Source: Phocaeicola plebeius (lineage in GTDB: Bacteria; Bacteroidota; Bacteroidia; Bacteroidales; Bacteroidaceae). From it: a stretch of 26,300 nucleotides of DNA. The notes under the pieces were generated by a model. The model saw nothing but the letters and a program-made list of their open reading frames with translations. It ran no database searches and was not told the DNA's origin. Positions 13,882-22,655 of the stretch are shown here, piece after piece; position 1 is the first letter of the stretch; each line of letters begins with the position of its first letter. The stretch is from assembly GCA_004558305.1 (NCBI GenBank), contig SFDG01000030.1, forward strand, positions 1-26,300, given 5' to 3'. A program made the position numbers and the translations under genes.

Positions 13882-16800
13882 ATGAGAAAAAAAATCTGTT
13901 TAACCTACCTGTTGGCTGTCGGACTAAGTGCGGCAGCACAGACTCTCCCCCTAAAAGGCTTTGATTATGGTGCCGCTACGGCTCCCGACGGCAAGGAATG
14001 GGAATCGCCGGAACGACTGTCCCTCAACAAAGAACAGCCTCACACGTGGTTCTTCACGTTTGCCGACACCGAAAGTGCCCGTAAAGTGCTCCCCGAGCAC
14101 AGTTCTTATTATCTCTCGCTCAACGGCAACTGGAAGTTCCATTGGGCGGGCAACCCGGACGAACGACCGGCAGACTTCTACCAGCCGTCGTTCGATGTGT
14201 CCGGCTGGGACGATGTCACCGTCCCCATGCAGTGGAACGTGGCAGGCATCCAGAAGGACGGCTCCCTGAAATACGGCGTGCCTATCTATGCCAACCAGCC
14301 GGTTATCTTCCAGCACAAGGTGGCTGTAGGCGACTGGAAAGGCGGTGTCATGCGGACTCCCCAGGCAGACTGGGTGACCTACAAGCACCGCAACGAGGTG
14401 GGTTCCTACCGACGCAACTTCACCGTTCCCGCCGACTGGGCCGGACGGGAAGTGTACATCAACTTCGATGGTGTTTCCTCGTTCTTCTACTTGTGGGTGA
14501 ACGGGAAGTATGTGGGCTTCTCGAAAAATTCCCGCAACACCGCTTCCTTCGACATTACTCCTTATCTGACTCCTAAGGGAGAAAACATCGTAGCAGCCGA
14601 GGTGTACCGCAACTCGGACGGATCGTTCCTCGAAGCGCAGGACATGTTCCGTCTGCCGGGTATCTTCCGCACCGTTTCCCTGACAGCTACTGCCCAACTG
14701 CAAGTGCGCGACCTGCGCGTCTTCCCCAATCTGGACGCTTCGTACAGCGACGGAACCGTCCGCGTGGAAACGGACATCCGCAACTTCGGCAAGAAGGCAG
14801 CCAAAGGATATACCTTATCTTATAAGGTGTATGCCAACCGGCTGTATTCCGACGAAAACACCCTGGTGGAAGGAGTCAGCGGAACAGCAGCCGTTGACGA
14901 GACCCTGCAAGGCAACACCACTACCACCACAGCCGTCCTCACCGTTCCCCGGCCTGCCCAATGGTCGGCAGAAGCCCCCTACCGCTACACCCTGGTAGGC
15001 CAGCTGAAGGACAAGAAGGGCAAGGTGGTGGAAACCTTCTCCACCGCCTTCGGGTTCTGCAAGGTGGAAATCAAGGACACTCCGGCTTCGGAAGACGAGT
15101 TCGGACTGGCAGGCCGCTACTACTACGTGAACGGAAAGACCGTCAAGCTGAAAGGCGTGAACCGGCAGGAAATCTGTCCCGAAACCGGACAGGCCATCAC
15201 GCATGAACAGATGGTAGCGGAAGTGATGCTGATGAAGCAAGGCAACATCAACCACGTGCGCAACTCGCACTACTCCTGCGACCCCTACTGGTATTATGTC
15301 TGCGACAAGTACGGCATTTACCTGGAAGACGAAGCGAACATCGAGAGCCATGAATATTACTACGGAGCCGCTTCCCTCTCCCACGTACCGGAATTTGAAG
15401 CCGCTCATGTGGCACGTGTCATGGAGCTGGCCCACTCGCACGTCAACCATCCTTCGGTAGTCATCTGGTCGCTGGGCAACGAAGCCGGACCGGGCCAGAA
15501 CTTCGTCAAGGCCTACGAAGCACTGCATCAGTTCGACCCCTCTCGTCCCGTACAGTACGAGCGCAACAACGACATCGTAGACATGGGTTCTAACCAGTAT
15601 CCGTCCATCGCCTGGATGAGAGGAGCCGTGACCGGCAAATACGACATCAAGTATCCCTTCCACGTGTCCGAATATGCCCACTCGATGGGCAATGCCGTCG
15701 GCAACCTGGTGGACTACTGGGATGCCATCGAATCGACCAACTTCTTCTGCGGTGCCGCCATCTGGGACTGGGTGGACCAGGCCATCTACAACTATGACCC
15801 GCAGACGGGCGACCGCTACTGGGCCTATGGTGGCGACTTCGGCGACAAGCCCAACAGCGGCATGTTCTGCATGAACGGCATTCTCTTCCCCGACCACTCG
15901 CCCAAGCCGGCCTTCTACGAGGTGCGCAAGGTGTACCAGAACATCGGTGTGAAGGCACTGGACATGAAGAACGGCAAGATTGAGGTCTTCAACAAGCACT
16001 ATTTCACGCCGCTCAGTCCGTTCAAGATGGTATGGTCGCTCTACGAGGACGGCAAGAAGATTCAGGAAAGCGACCAGTACATCGCTCCCCGGAAGATAGT
16101 CGGTCCGCGCGACAAGGCAGTCTATACCCTTCCCTACGACTACAGTCAGCTGAAACCTGAAAGCGAATATTTCGTGAAGGTGCAGTTCCTGCTTGCCGAC
16201 GACCAGCCGTGGGCAAAGGCCGGCTATGTACAGAGCGAAGAACAGCTGCCGCTGAAAGCCGCTGCCGCTCCTGTCCCCCTCAAAGAACAGACCGCTTCGC
16301 TGGAACGCCCGCAGCTGCAGGAAAGTGCCGACTTCACTACCGTCAGCGGCAAGGACTTCCAAGTGAAGTTTGACAACCGCACCGGCTCCATCTACAGTTT
16401 AGTGTACAACGGCCAGCCGATGCTGACGGAAGGCCAGGGCCCGAAAGTGGATGCCCTCCGTGCGCCTACCGACAACGACAACTGGGCCCGCAACCAATGG
16501 TTCGAGAAAGGCCTGCACAACCTGAAGCATACCGCCACGAGCTATGCCTGCATCAACAAGAGCCAGAAGAACGACAACACGATACAGCTGATGTACACGG
16601 TCGAATCGCAGGCTCCCAACGGTGCCAAGCTGGAAGGCAGCAACACCGGCAAGTACGTCATCAAGGAGCTGACCGACGAACCTTTCGGACCGGACAACTT
16701 CAAGTTCATCACCACGCAGATCTGGACCATCTATGCCGACGGTTCCATCGAACTGCAGTCGAACATCATGACCAACGAAGCCACCGTCGTGCTGCCCCGT

Positions 16801-17928
16801 CTGGGCTATGCTCTGCAGCTGCCTTCGAAGCTGAACCGATATACCTACTACGGACGCGGACCGTGGAACAACTACAACGACCGCCGCACGGGTGCTTTCA
16901 TCGAACAATACGAAAGCACGGTGGCAGACCAGTTCGTCGCCTTCCCGAAGCCGCAGAGCAACGGCAACCGTGAAGAGATACGCTGGTGTGCCCTGACCGA
17001 TGCTAACGGCAACGGTATTGAGTTCATTGCCGGCGACCAGCCCCTTTCGGCTTCTGCCCTGCCCTGGTCGGCCCTCGAAATGACCCTGGCACCGCATCCC
17101 TACCAGCTGCCTGCTTCCTCCGGCACCCACCTTCACCTCGATGCAGCCGTCACCGGTCTGGGTGGTAACAGCTGTGGACAAGGCGGCCCCTTGGAACCCG
17201 ACCGCGTGAAGTCGAAGCCACGCTCCATAAGCTTCATCCTACGTCCGGTAGTGAAGAAGAACTTTACGGAAACCGCACGGATTGCCGCCAGCGGTGAAAT
17301 GCCGATTGCCATTACCCGTTCGGTCAACGGAGAAGTCACGCTCGCTTCCAAGAAGTCAGGAGCCTCCATCCTGTACACGTTGGACGACAGCAAGAAAAAA
17401 CAGTCATACACCCAGCCCTTCTCGTTGCGCAAGGGAGGTACAGTAACCGCTTTCTATGCCGACAATGCCGCCGTCAAGAGCACGGCCAGCTTTGCCCCCA
17501 TCGAGAGCATCCCGATGGAAGTGGTCTATGCCTCCAGCGAAGAGACCGATGAAGGAGCAGCCTCCAACCTGGTGGACGGCGACCTGAACAGCACCTGGCA
17601 TACCATGTACTCTGTCACCGTAGCGAAATATCCGCACTGGGTGGATTTCGATGCCGGCGAAGTAAAGACCATCAAGGGCTTCATCTATACCCCGCGTCAG
17701 GATGGCGGTTCGAACGGCAACATCAAGGACTACTCGCTGCACGTAAGCATGGACGGGAAGGAATGGGGTGAACCGGTTATTAAGGCCACGTTCGACCGTT
17801 CGGCTGCCCCCAAGCGTGTCCTGCTGGACCAGCCGGTCAAGGCCCGCTACATCCGCTTCACCGGACTCAGCTCGCAGAACGGAGCCGACTTTGCCGGTGG
17901 TGCCGAGTTTGCGGTCATTGCTGACTGA
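13882..17928 (+). CDS. Secreted GH2 beta-galactosidase with C-terminal F5/8C domain (1348 aa)
   Basis: LacZ-type glycoside hydrolase family 2 enzyme that removes terminal beta-galactose. Signal peptide at residues 1-20 (cleavage near AAAQ), so it is exported. Domains in order: sugar-binding jelly roll (~75-235, LNGNWKFHWAG), Ig-like domain (~270-393), TIM barrel (~420-690), LacZ domain 4 (~690-780), small-chain domain (~817-1125, DALRAPTDNDNWARNQWF), a chitobiase-type C-terminal domain (~1144-1200) and an F5/8 type C (CBM32-like) domain (~1212-1346, NLVDGDLNSTWHT). Acid/base E534 lies in WSLGNEAG, the nucleophile E597 in HVSEYAHSMGN. The start at 13882 is chosen because it gives the signal peptide; the TTG at 13867 adds only five residues. 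The last two domains make it longer than E. coli LacZ (~1024 aa). Pectic galactan or host glycans are possible substrates. Confidence 0.95.
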   Translation: MRKKICLTYLLAVGLSAAAQTLPLKGFDYGAATAPDGKEWESPERLSLNKEQPHTWFFTFADTESARKVLPEHSSYYLSLNGNWKFHWAGNPDERPADFYQPSFDVSGWDDVTVPMQWNVAGIQKDGSLKYGVPIYANQPVIFQHKVAVGDWKGGVMRTPQADWVTYKHRNEVGSYRRNFTVPADWAGREVYINFDGVSSFFYLWVNGKYVGFSKNSRNTASFDITPYLTPKGENIVAAEVYRNSDGSFLEAQDMFRLPGIFRTVSLTATAQLQVRDLRVFPNLDASYSDGTVRVETDIRNFGKKAAKGYTLSYKVYANRLYSDENTLVEGVSGTAAVDETLQGNTTTTTAVLTVPRPAQWSAEAPYRYTLVGQLKDKKGKVVETFSTAFGFCKVEIKDTPASEDEFGLAGRYYYVNGKTVKLKGVNRQEICPETGQAITHEQMVAEVMLMKQGNINHVRNSHYSCDPYWYYVCDKYGIYLEDEANIESHEYYYGAASLSHVPEFEAAHVARVMELAHSHVNHPSVVIWSLGNEAGPGQNFVKAYEALHQFDPSRPVQYERNNDIVDMGSNQYPSIAWMRGAVTGKYDIKYPFHVSEYAHSMGNAVGNLVDYWDAIESTNFFCGAAIWDWVDQAIYNYDPQTGDRYWAYGGDFGDKPNSGMFCMNGILFPDHSPKPAFYEVRKVYQNIGVKALDMKNGKIEVFNKHYFTPLSPFKMVWSLYEDGKKIQESDQYIAPRKIVGPRDKAVYTLPYDYSQLKPESEYFVKVQFLLADDQPWAKAGYVQSEEQLPLKAAAAPVPLKEQTASLERPQLQESADFTTVSGKDFQVKFDNRTGSIYSLVYNGQPMLTEGQGPKVDALRAPTDNDNWARNQWFEKGLHNLKHTATSYACINKSQKNDNTIQLMYTVESQAPNGAKLEGSNTGKYVIKELTDEPFGPDNFKFITTQIWTIYADGSIELQSNIMTNEATVVLPRLGYALQLPSKLNRYTYYGRGPWNNYNDRRTGAFIEQYESTVADQFVAFPKPQSNGNREEIRWCALTDANGNGIEFIAGDQPLSASALPWSALEMTLAPHPYQLPASSGTHLHLDAAVTGLGGNSCGQGGPLEPDRVKSKPRSISFILRPVVKKNFTETARIAASGEMPIAITRSVNGEVTLASKKSGASILYTLDDSKKKQSYTQPFSLRKGGTVTAFYADNAAVKSTASFAPIESIPMEVVYASSEETDEGAASNLVDGDLNSTWHTMYSVTVAKYPHWVDFDAGEVKTIKGFIYTPRQDGGSNGNIKDYSLHVSMDGKEWGEPVIKATFDRSAAPKRVLLDQPVKARYIRFTGLSSQNGADFAGGAEFAVIAD

Positions 17929-17940
17929 AGGGAATAAAGA

Positions 17941-17996
17941 AAAAAGTGTATCAAGACGCGGAATCACCACCGCTCTTGATACACTTTCTTTTTTTC
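17941..17996. terminator. Bidirectional intrinsic terminator between GH2 and the OMP gene
   Basis: A 14-bp stem, AAAGTGTATCAAGA at 17943-17956 with its complement at 17974-17987, is extended by GCGG/CCGC near the loop. It is followed by T-rich tails on both strands, so it can end both converging genes. Confidence 0.85.
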
Positions 17997-18060
17997 ATGA
18001 AGCAGACCATACACGGTACAGTCTATTCCTTTTGGTTTGACGCACTGTTTGAGATTCCGC

Positions 18061-18693
18061 CTAAAAATGATACAAGAAGCCTATTGCTAAATTATCAGTA
18101 TCCAGATCCGTATTCCATGTACCTGTAGCCTTATAACCATTCATTTTTGTACTTGAATACCCCAACCATCCTATTTTAGCGATGAATGAGAAGTGTTGAG
18201 TGGCATCGTAAGCAATACCGGGCCGTATGCCGGCAGTCCAACGATTCCCATCAATATTCTTTCCTGTTTGTTCTCCCGCATTCTGCAAGCCTTTATATTT
18301 CACATGCCATAAACTGGCCACACCATCTGCAAAAATCCGAACTTTCTCATTCTGGTATAGGTTGTATCGGATATATGGGGCAACTCCAAAAGAAATATAT
18401 TTATCACAAGCATAGGTAAATCCACTATCTTTGGTATTTTCTATATGCCGATATCCTAAGTTGGCACCAATAAAGACCTTCTCATTCAGTTGGTAGCCGA
18501 TTTCCGGAACAAATTTAAAATCCTTTTTGGAAACATCATTGACATCTTTACGAGAGGTAAAACCGAAAGTTCCACCTATATATAGCTGGGCATTTGCCGC
18601 CTCACATACTATCAACAGAAAGGTCAAGCTCAAAAAAAGTTTGAGCAACACTACGTGTTTCTGAAAGTCCTTCAAATAATTCTTTATTATCAT
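18061..18693 (-). CDS. Small outer-membrane beta-barrel protein (210 aa)
   Basis: The signal peptide has a hydrophobic core at about residues 17-31 and a cleavage site AANA|Q near residue 35. The mature part (LYIGGTFGFTSRKD onward) alternates hydrophobic and polar residues in short strands (IGYQLNEKVFIGANLGYRH, GVAPYIRYNLYQNEKVRIFA) and ends in phenylalanine (AIGFLYHF), as Omp beta-barrels do. The pattern and length fit an eight-strand OmpA/OmpW-like barrel typical of small Bacteroidota porin-like proteins. Function beyond outer-membrane location is unknown. It converges with GH2 and shares its terminator. A -7 box lies at 18721-18728. Its coding sequence is more AT-rich than its neighbours. 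Confidence 0.8.
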   Translation of the reverse strand: MIIKNYLKDFQKHVVLLKLFLSLTFLLIVCEAANAQLYIGGTFGFTSRKDVNDVSKKDFKFVPEIGYQLNEKVFIGANLGYRHIENTKDSGFTYACDKYISFGVAPYIRYNLYQNEKVRIFADGVASLWHVKYKGLQNAGEQTGKNIDGNRWTAGIRPGIAYDATQHFSFIAKIGWLGYSSTKMNGYKATGTWNTDLDTDNLAIGFLYHF

Positions 18694-18720
18694 GCTTTAT
18701 TCTATTTTTATATTCGTGTG

Positions 18721-18728
18721 CAAATATA
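18721..18728 (-). promoter_or_regulatory. Bacteroidota -7 box for the OMP gene
   Basis: TATATTTG on the minus strand, an exact TAnnTTTG match, 27 bases before the ATG. The upstream TTTG is not clear. Confidence 0.5.
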
Positions 18729-18924
18729 GCGAATTTGTTCAATGAATTCATTGTATTGAATAAAATAAGCTGTTTTTTTCAACAATTGTGGTAATTACAC
18801 ACGTATCATGCACCTGTTCATCGTCGTTTATACCAGCTAAGGACATACAATGTGAGAAAGACAACAATAAAGCAGGAGAAGCCCTCTTATCTTGGGATTA
18901 TACCTGAAAAATAAAAAGTTGGAA

Positions 18925-19002
18925 AACATCTGTCACTGTCACCAAAGATTACTAATACGCTGTTCATCATTTGATTATGTTTTCATCGCGGTGACAGATG
19001 TT
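18925..19002. repeat. Inverted repeat AACATCTGTCAC ... GTGACAGATGTT
   Basis: Perfect 12-base arms at 18925-18936 and 18991-19002, 54 bases apart, with a second TGTCACC next to the left arm. They share the TGTCAC core with the units at 19145-19230. Confidence 0.6.
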
Positions 19003-19144
19003 CTGAAAACTGGGCTAATACCGCACCATTAATGGGCTTTTTGATGTGCAATCCTACATTTTTCTTGTCTTCTTTTCCTGCTTTCGGCTTGCTTTACCGT
19101 ACGTGGGTATCTTTCCGGAGCATGGAATATCCTGACGACAGCCT

Positions 19145-19230
19145 TTGTCACAGTCGTTCCATGACGTTTGTCACGACTGCTCCATGATGATGGAACGACT
19201 GTGACAACCCTCGTGGAACGAGTGTGACAA
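19145..19230. repeat. Four-unit inverted repeat cluster (TTGTCACAGTCGTTCCA)
   Basis: Two units point forward (19145-19161, and 19168-19184 with changes) and two backward (19191-19207 and 19214-19230). Unit 1 and unit 3 are exact reverse complements over 17 bases; unit 4 differs by one base. The cluster can fold into a cruciform or hairpin. Confidence 0.75.
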
Positions 19231-19324
19231 AAGCCGTGGTGACAGTGCCCGAAAGTACGTGCATAGCACCTCAGGACGTACGGCCAGCGGATGCCACGCT
19301 GTACGATAACCCATCCCTGTATGC

Positions 19325-20614
19325 TCACTCGTCGTACACCGCGTTCTGGATGATGCTCTTGTCTATCTCCGCGCTCTTTGTGGCCTGTATCTCCAACCGG
19401 CGGAAAGTAAAGTCTGACAAATCGTATTGTTCCGACTTCGTGACATTGAAGAAGATGTCACAGTCCAGCCTCATCCGTTGCAGCGTCACCTGGCGGGCAT
19501 ACGATTTCGGGATATCCTTCCGGCCCTTCAGGTCGAAGAACTGCTTCCACGGCGCTATGTTCACTACGCGCGACACCGAACCGGTGATATCCTCCAGGAG
19601 AATGTATTCGTAGAGCTGCGGCGTGTCCGGACGCATCTTCAGTGTCAGCAAGGCCGCCGTCCCTTCCACCTTGCAACGGCGTACGATGACATTGCGGCTG
19701 TGCAGGCACTCGCTGCCGCAGGTAAAGGCACTGTGGCAGAACCCATACGTACAGTCCTCTACCAGGATGTCATGGTTCTCGCCGTTGTCCGGGTCTTCAT
19801 CGGCATACGGGCCTTTCCCTCCCTTCAATACAACGGCATCGTCGTTCACCGCCATGTAGCAGTTCTTGACCAGCACATTGTTGCAGACATCCAGGTCGAT
19901 GGCATCCGTACTGGGAGCCTTCACGGGGGCAGCCGGCGAAGTGATGCGCAGGTTCGTCAGTTTCAACCGGCTGCACCGGTAGAAATGCGTACTCCAAAAA
20001 GGTGAGTTCTGTATCGTAATGCCATCGATACGCACATCCTGGCTGTTGGAAACATACACTAAGCGCGGGCGCAGTTCCTCAAGGTTCGTACAGGCGGGAT
20101 TGACCTTGCGGCGCAGCCAGAACGACTCCCAATAAGGCAGGCCGTTGCCGTCCAGCGTACCCTTTCCGCCAATGGTGAACCCATCCGCCCCGTCGGCATT
20201 CACCAAAGCGGCAAAATAGTCCAGCGTCTGCCCTTCCATGCGTGTCTTCACAACCGGGAACGCCGTGATGCGGTCGCTGCCCTGCAGCATCGCCCCCTCT
20301 TCCAGGTACAGATGCGTCCCTTTCCTGAAAAACAGGGCACCGGAACGGAAAGTCCCTTTGGGCACCACAATCACTCCTCCTCCCTCATGGGCTGCCCGGT
20401 CGATGAGGGCCTGTATCTGTTCGGTCTGGAGCACCGGACTGTCGGCCACCACTCCATAGTCGGTCAGGCAATACGGGGTTCCCAACGCTTTCAGGTCGAC
20501 AGGGTCTGTCTGACGGAACCAATCGGGGATAGGGGTTCCGTCGGGAAATTGATCGCGGGCCATCGATGTCCCGCCCACACAGAGTAACATCAGCAGTACC
20601 AGCCATTGTTTCAT
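19325..20614 (-). CDS. Secreted GH28 polygalacturonase-like hydrolase (429 aa)
   Basis: Parallel beta-helix glycoside hydrolase of family 28, which cleaves galacturonic acid linkages in pectin. Signal peptide at residues 1-19 (MKQWLVLLMLLCVGGTSMA). The N-terminal half has the helix-entry pattern GTPYCLTDYGVVAD and GGGVIVVPKGTFRSG. Catalytic-region motifs are STDAIDLD (D237), NDDAVVLKGG (D258/D259), HSAFTCGSE (H294) and LKMRPD (K326, R328). These are variants of the family's NTDG/DD/GHG/RIK set, and such divergence is common in Bacteroides exo-acting enzymes or rhamnogalacturonases. It lies 169 bases downstream of the GH27 gene on the same strand with its own -7 box, so the two may be co-regulated. 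Exact substrate cannot be told. Confidence 0.9.
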   Translation of the reverse strand: MKQWLVLLMLLCVGGTSMARDQFPDGTPIPDWFRQTDPVDLKALGTPYCLTDYGVVADSPVLQTEQIQALIDRAAHEGGGVIVVPKGTFRSGALFFRKGTHLYLEEGAMLQGSDRITAFPVVKTRMEGQTLDYFAALVNADGADGFTIGGKGTLDGNGLPYWESFWLRRKVNPACTNLEELRPRLVYVSNSQDVRIDGITIQNSPFWSTHFYRCSRLKLTNLRITSPAAPVKAPSTDAIDLDVCNNVLVKNCYMAVNDDAVVLKGGKGPYADEDPDNGENHDILVEDCTYGFCHSAFTCGSECLHSRNVIVRRCKVEGTAALLTLKMRPDTPQLYEYILLEDITGSVSRVVNIAPWKQFFDLKGRKDIPKSYARQVTLQRMRLDCDIFFNVTKSEQYDLSDFTFRRLEIQATKSAEIDKSIIQNAVYDE

Positions 20615-20644
20615 ATCGGATGCAGTTTAAAAAGTTTCTGTCAG

Positions 20645-20652
20645 CAAAGGTA
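20645..20652 (-). promoter_or_regulatory. Bacteroidota -7 box for the GH28 gene
   Basis: TACCTTTG on the minus strand, 30 bases before the ATG at 20614. A TTGA lies 19 bases further upstream as a partial -33 element. Confidence 0.55.
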
Positions 20653-20783
20653 CGAATCCCTCTCTGTTCCATCAAGGACGGGCAGATAGAGATATTGACA
20701 TAAACATGGAATCCCGTTCACGCACGTCTTGCACAGCCGGTCTACGGATGCCCGAGAACCCTCTTTCCGTTGTCCTGCCCCGT

Positions 20784-22355
20784 TCATTCGTCTCCTGTCC
20801 GCTTCAGCGTAAACCGGTCGATATCGGGGGCCCACTGCGTTCGACAGGTCATTTCCACCGTATTGTTGCCGGGATGCAACACGACAGGAAGCGTCACCAC
20901 ACTGTCTGCCGAAAGCGGAACCTGGACAGATGCACCGTTGACCACCACCTCCAGTCCCCGGTTCTCGGTCGGCAGATAGGAGACAGTCATTTCGTACTTT
21001 CCCCCTTTGTCCGACCATACCCCGTTCCAGACAATGGCATTCTCCCGGCAGCCGCCTGCATAGCGCACCACCCGTCCGCCCGATGCCTTGCCTTCGACAG
21101 CATAGAAGATTTCCTTCTTGCGCTTGCCCAAATCATTGAACAACGGCAGGTAGGCCCATTCGGCTTCGTAACGTGTCGGTTCCAGCCGCCGTTCTGCCTC
21201 CACCCGATAGATAACGACATCATGCGGAGCCACCGTCGCTACGATAGAATCCTCTACAGCCTTCAGGTCTTCCTGGGCAAAGAGATCGCGCAGCCGTGCC
21301 TTGCCTGCCAATTCCAGTTCTGCCAAGGGAACGGAGATGCGGCGCACCGTGTCCGTCGGATTATAGAGTGCCACGGCACGTACCGGTGTCCGTCGCCGCT
21401 CGATGTCCTTGACCAGTACATACGTCCCATCGAGGACCTGCACCGGGTAGGCCTGCAGGCCGAGGGTATCTTGGTTCAGTGCTATCAGTTCCCGGTTCTT
21501 CAGCAGCGCCAGCGAACGTTCGGGAATCGTGGTCATGTCGCAGCCCACCAGCAACGGCGAAGACATCATGCACCACAGGCCGAAATGCACCCGTTCCTCG
21601 CTTTCGGTCAGCGAACGCCCGATTTCCAGCATGTCCATGTCGTTGAAATGACCGTCCCTGCAATAGGCAGACAGCGGAAGGTTCTTCTCGACAATGTGCT
21701 TCACGGAAGCCCAGCTGTCACTGATGTCGCCGCTGATGCGCCATGAAGCCGCCAGCTCTTTCGCCCAGGTGCCGGGGAACGCCCAGCGGCAAATGTTGAT
21801 TTCCACATCCTCGCGTTCCACCTTGTCGATGGCCTTCCGGATGGCCGTATAGCGAGGTTGCTCGTCCAAGTCCAGTTCCTGCCCTGCCCCACAATAGTCT
21901 ATCTTGATGAAATCATATCCCCACTCGCGGAAGTACTGCCAAGCATCCTGTTCCTCATGCCCGTACAGACCGGCACCGATACCGTTGCGGTCGTTGTCCC
22001 AGATACTGCCACAGGTCACGGCACCGGCATCCGAATAGATGCCTGCCTTCAGGCCCAGGCTGTGGATATAGTCTGCCACCACTTTCATGCCTCCGGGAAA
22101 CCGCTGCGGATGGGCCTGCATCGCTCCTTGCGCATCCCGATAGCCAAAGAAGCCATCGTCGATGTTGATATAGGTATATCCCACCTCTTTCAGTCCCGAC
22201 CGGACCAAGGCATCCGCCTGTTTCCGGATCAGCGTATCGTTGATGTTCACCCGATAGGTGTTCCATGAGCTCCACCCCATAATCGGGGTCTTCCGCTGCT
22301 GCGCCACGGCAACACTTCCAGCTGCCATCAGCACGAGAAAAATCATGCTTTTCAT
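20784..22355 (-). CDS. Secreted GH27 alpha-galactosidase-type hydrolase (523 aa)
   Basis: Family 27 retaining glycosidase, usually alpha-galactosidase and in some Bacteroides beta-L-arabinopyranosidase. The signal peptide ends at about residue 18 (SVAVAQ). The catalytic barrel starts TPIMGWSSWNTYRVNIND. YTYINIDDGFFG and GLKAGIYSDAGAVTCG follow. The nucleophile D153 lies in FIKIDYCG and the acid/base D210 in WRISGDISDSW. CMMSSPLLVGCDM and NQDTLGLQ are family hallmarks. Residues about 385-520 add a beta-rich domain (YEAEWAYLPL, then VEMTCRTQWAPDIDRFTL) resembling CBM35/CBM6-type carbohydrate binding. It is probably periplasmic or secreted and works with the GH28 on pectin side chains (inference). 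Confidence 0.92.
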   Translation of the reverse strand: MKSMIFLVLMAAGSVAVAQQRKTPIMGWSSWNTYRVNINDTLIRKQADALVRSGLKEVGYTYINIDDGFFGYRDAQGAMQAHPQRFPGGMKVVADYIHSLGLKAGIYSDAGAVTCGSIWDNDRNGIGAGLYGHEEQDAWQYFREWGYDFIKIDYCGAGQELDLDEQPRYTAIRKAIDKVEREDVEINICRWAFPGTWAKELAASWRISGDISDSWASVKHIVEKNLPLSAYCRDGHFNDMDMLEIGRSLTESEERVHFGLWCMMSSPLLVGCDMTTIPERSLALLKNRELIALNQDTLGLQAYPVQVLDGTYVLVKDIERRRTPVRAVALYNPTDTVRRISVPLAELELAGKARLRDLFAQEDLKAVEDSIVATVAPHDVVIYRVEAERRLEPTRYEAEWAYLPLFNDLGKRKKEIFYAVEGKASGGRVVRYAGGCRENAIVWNGVWSDKGGKYEMTVSYLPTENRGLEVVVNGASVQVPLSADSVVTLPVVLHPGNNTVEMTCRTQWAPDIDRFTLKRTGDE

Positions 22356-22406
22356 CTGCCTGATCAGTTTTAATGGTTATATATGAATGTATGCGTGCCA
22401 ACAGCA

Positions 22407-22414
22407 CAAATGTA
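22407..22414 (-). promoter_or_regulatory. Bacteroidota -7 box for the GH27 gene
   Basis: TACATTTG on the minus strand matches TAnnTTTG, 51 bases before the ATG at 22355. The -33 element is weak. Confidence 0.5.
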
Positions 22415-22519
22415 GATAAAATCCGCGAGATTCTACACCGGCAGAACAAAGAAAGAGATTTTTTCTTTAGAGGAAAGGTACAAAAAAAAATGAATACATC
22501 GTCAACATGGATGGACACC

Positions 22520-22570
22520 AGAGGATGTGTCGAAGCGGGAAGCAGTCCCCACGGCACATCCTCTTCTTTT
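22520..22570 (+). terminator. Hairpin with T-rich tail in a divergent intergenic region
   Basis: AGAGGATGTG at 22520-22529 pairs with CACATCCTCT at 22555-22564, with GGGA/TCCC inside the loop, followed on the plus strand by TCTTTTCTTTC. It would end a plus-strand transcript, but no plus-strand gene precedes it; it may end a short RNA or be a regulatory dyad. Confidence 0.4.
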
Positions 22571-22597
22571 CTTTCGGCAGAATCCCTGTCGGTCTGA

Positions 22598-22629
22598 TTT
22601 GGCGGATAAGGGGATTTGTCGTAATTTTG
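22598..22629 (+). promoter_or_regulatory. Consensus promoter for the PAP2-BASS operon
   Basis: TTTG at 22598-22601, a 20-base spacer, then TAATTTTG at 22622-22629: an exact match to the Bacteroidota consensus, 26 bases before the ATG at 22656. Confidence 0.75.
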
Positions 22630-22655
22630 CGCCCGTCAACAAAACTGCATCTATC

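Larger units (their letters stand above)
18694..19324. other. Repeat-rich spacer with clustered TGTCAC/GTGACA motifs
   Basis: No supported protein gene in 631 bases. It contains the promoter of the OMP gene, a 12-bp inverted repeat at 18925-18936/18991-19002 (AACATCTGTCAC) and four related 17-base units at 19145-19230. The frames at 19029-19328 (-) and 19224-19613 (+) cross these repeats and have no signal or domain. Confidence 0.65.
22356..22655. other. Divergent promoter region between GH27 and PAP2 genes
   Basis: It holds the GH27 -7 box (22407-22414, minus), the PAP2 promoter (22598-22629, plus) and, between them, a 10-bp hairpin (22520-22564). No coding sequence was supported. Confidence 0.6.

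Noticed and set aside
14815..16362. 515-codon minus-strand frame
   Set aside because: It is antisense to the catalytic region of the GH2 gene and is explained by codon bias of that gene.
19145..19230. CRISPR-like array
   Set aside because: The units alternate orientation, have irregular 6-7-base gaps and no cas genes are present; it is an inverted-repeat cluster, not a CRISPR.
19029..19328. 99-codon minus-strand frame beside the GH28 gene
   Set aside because: It runs through the TGTCAC repeat units and its composition follows the repeats rather than protein coding.
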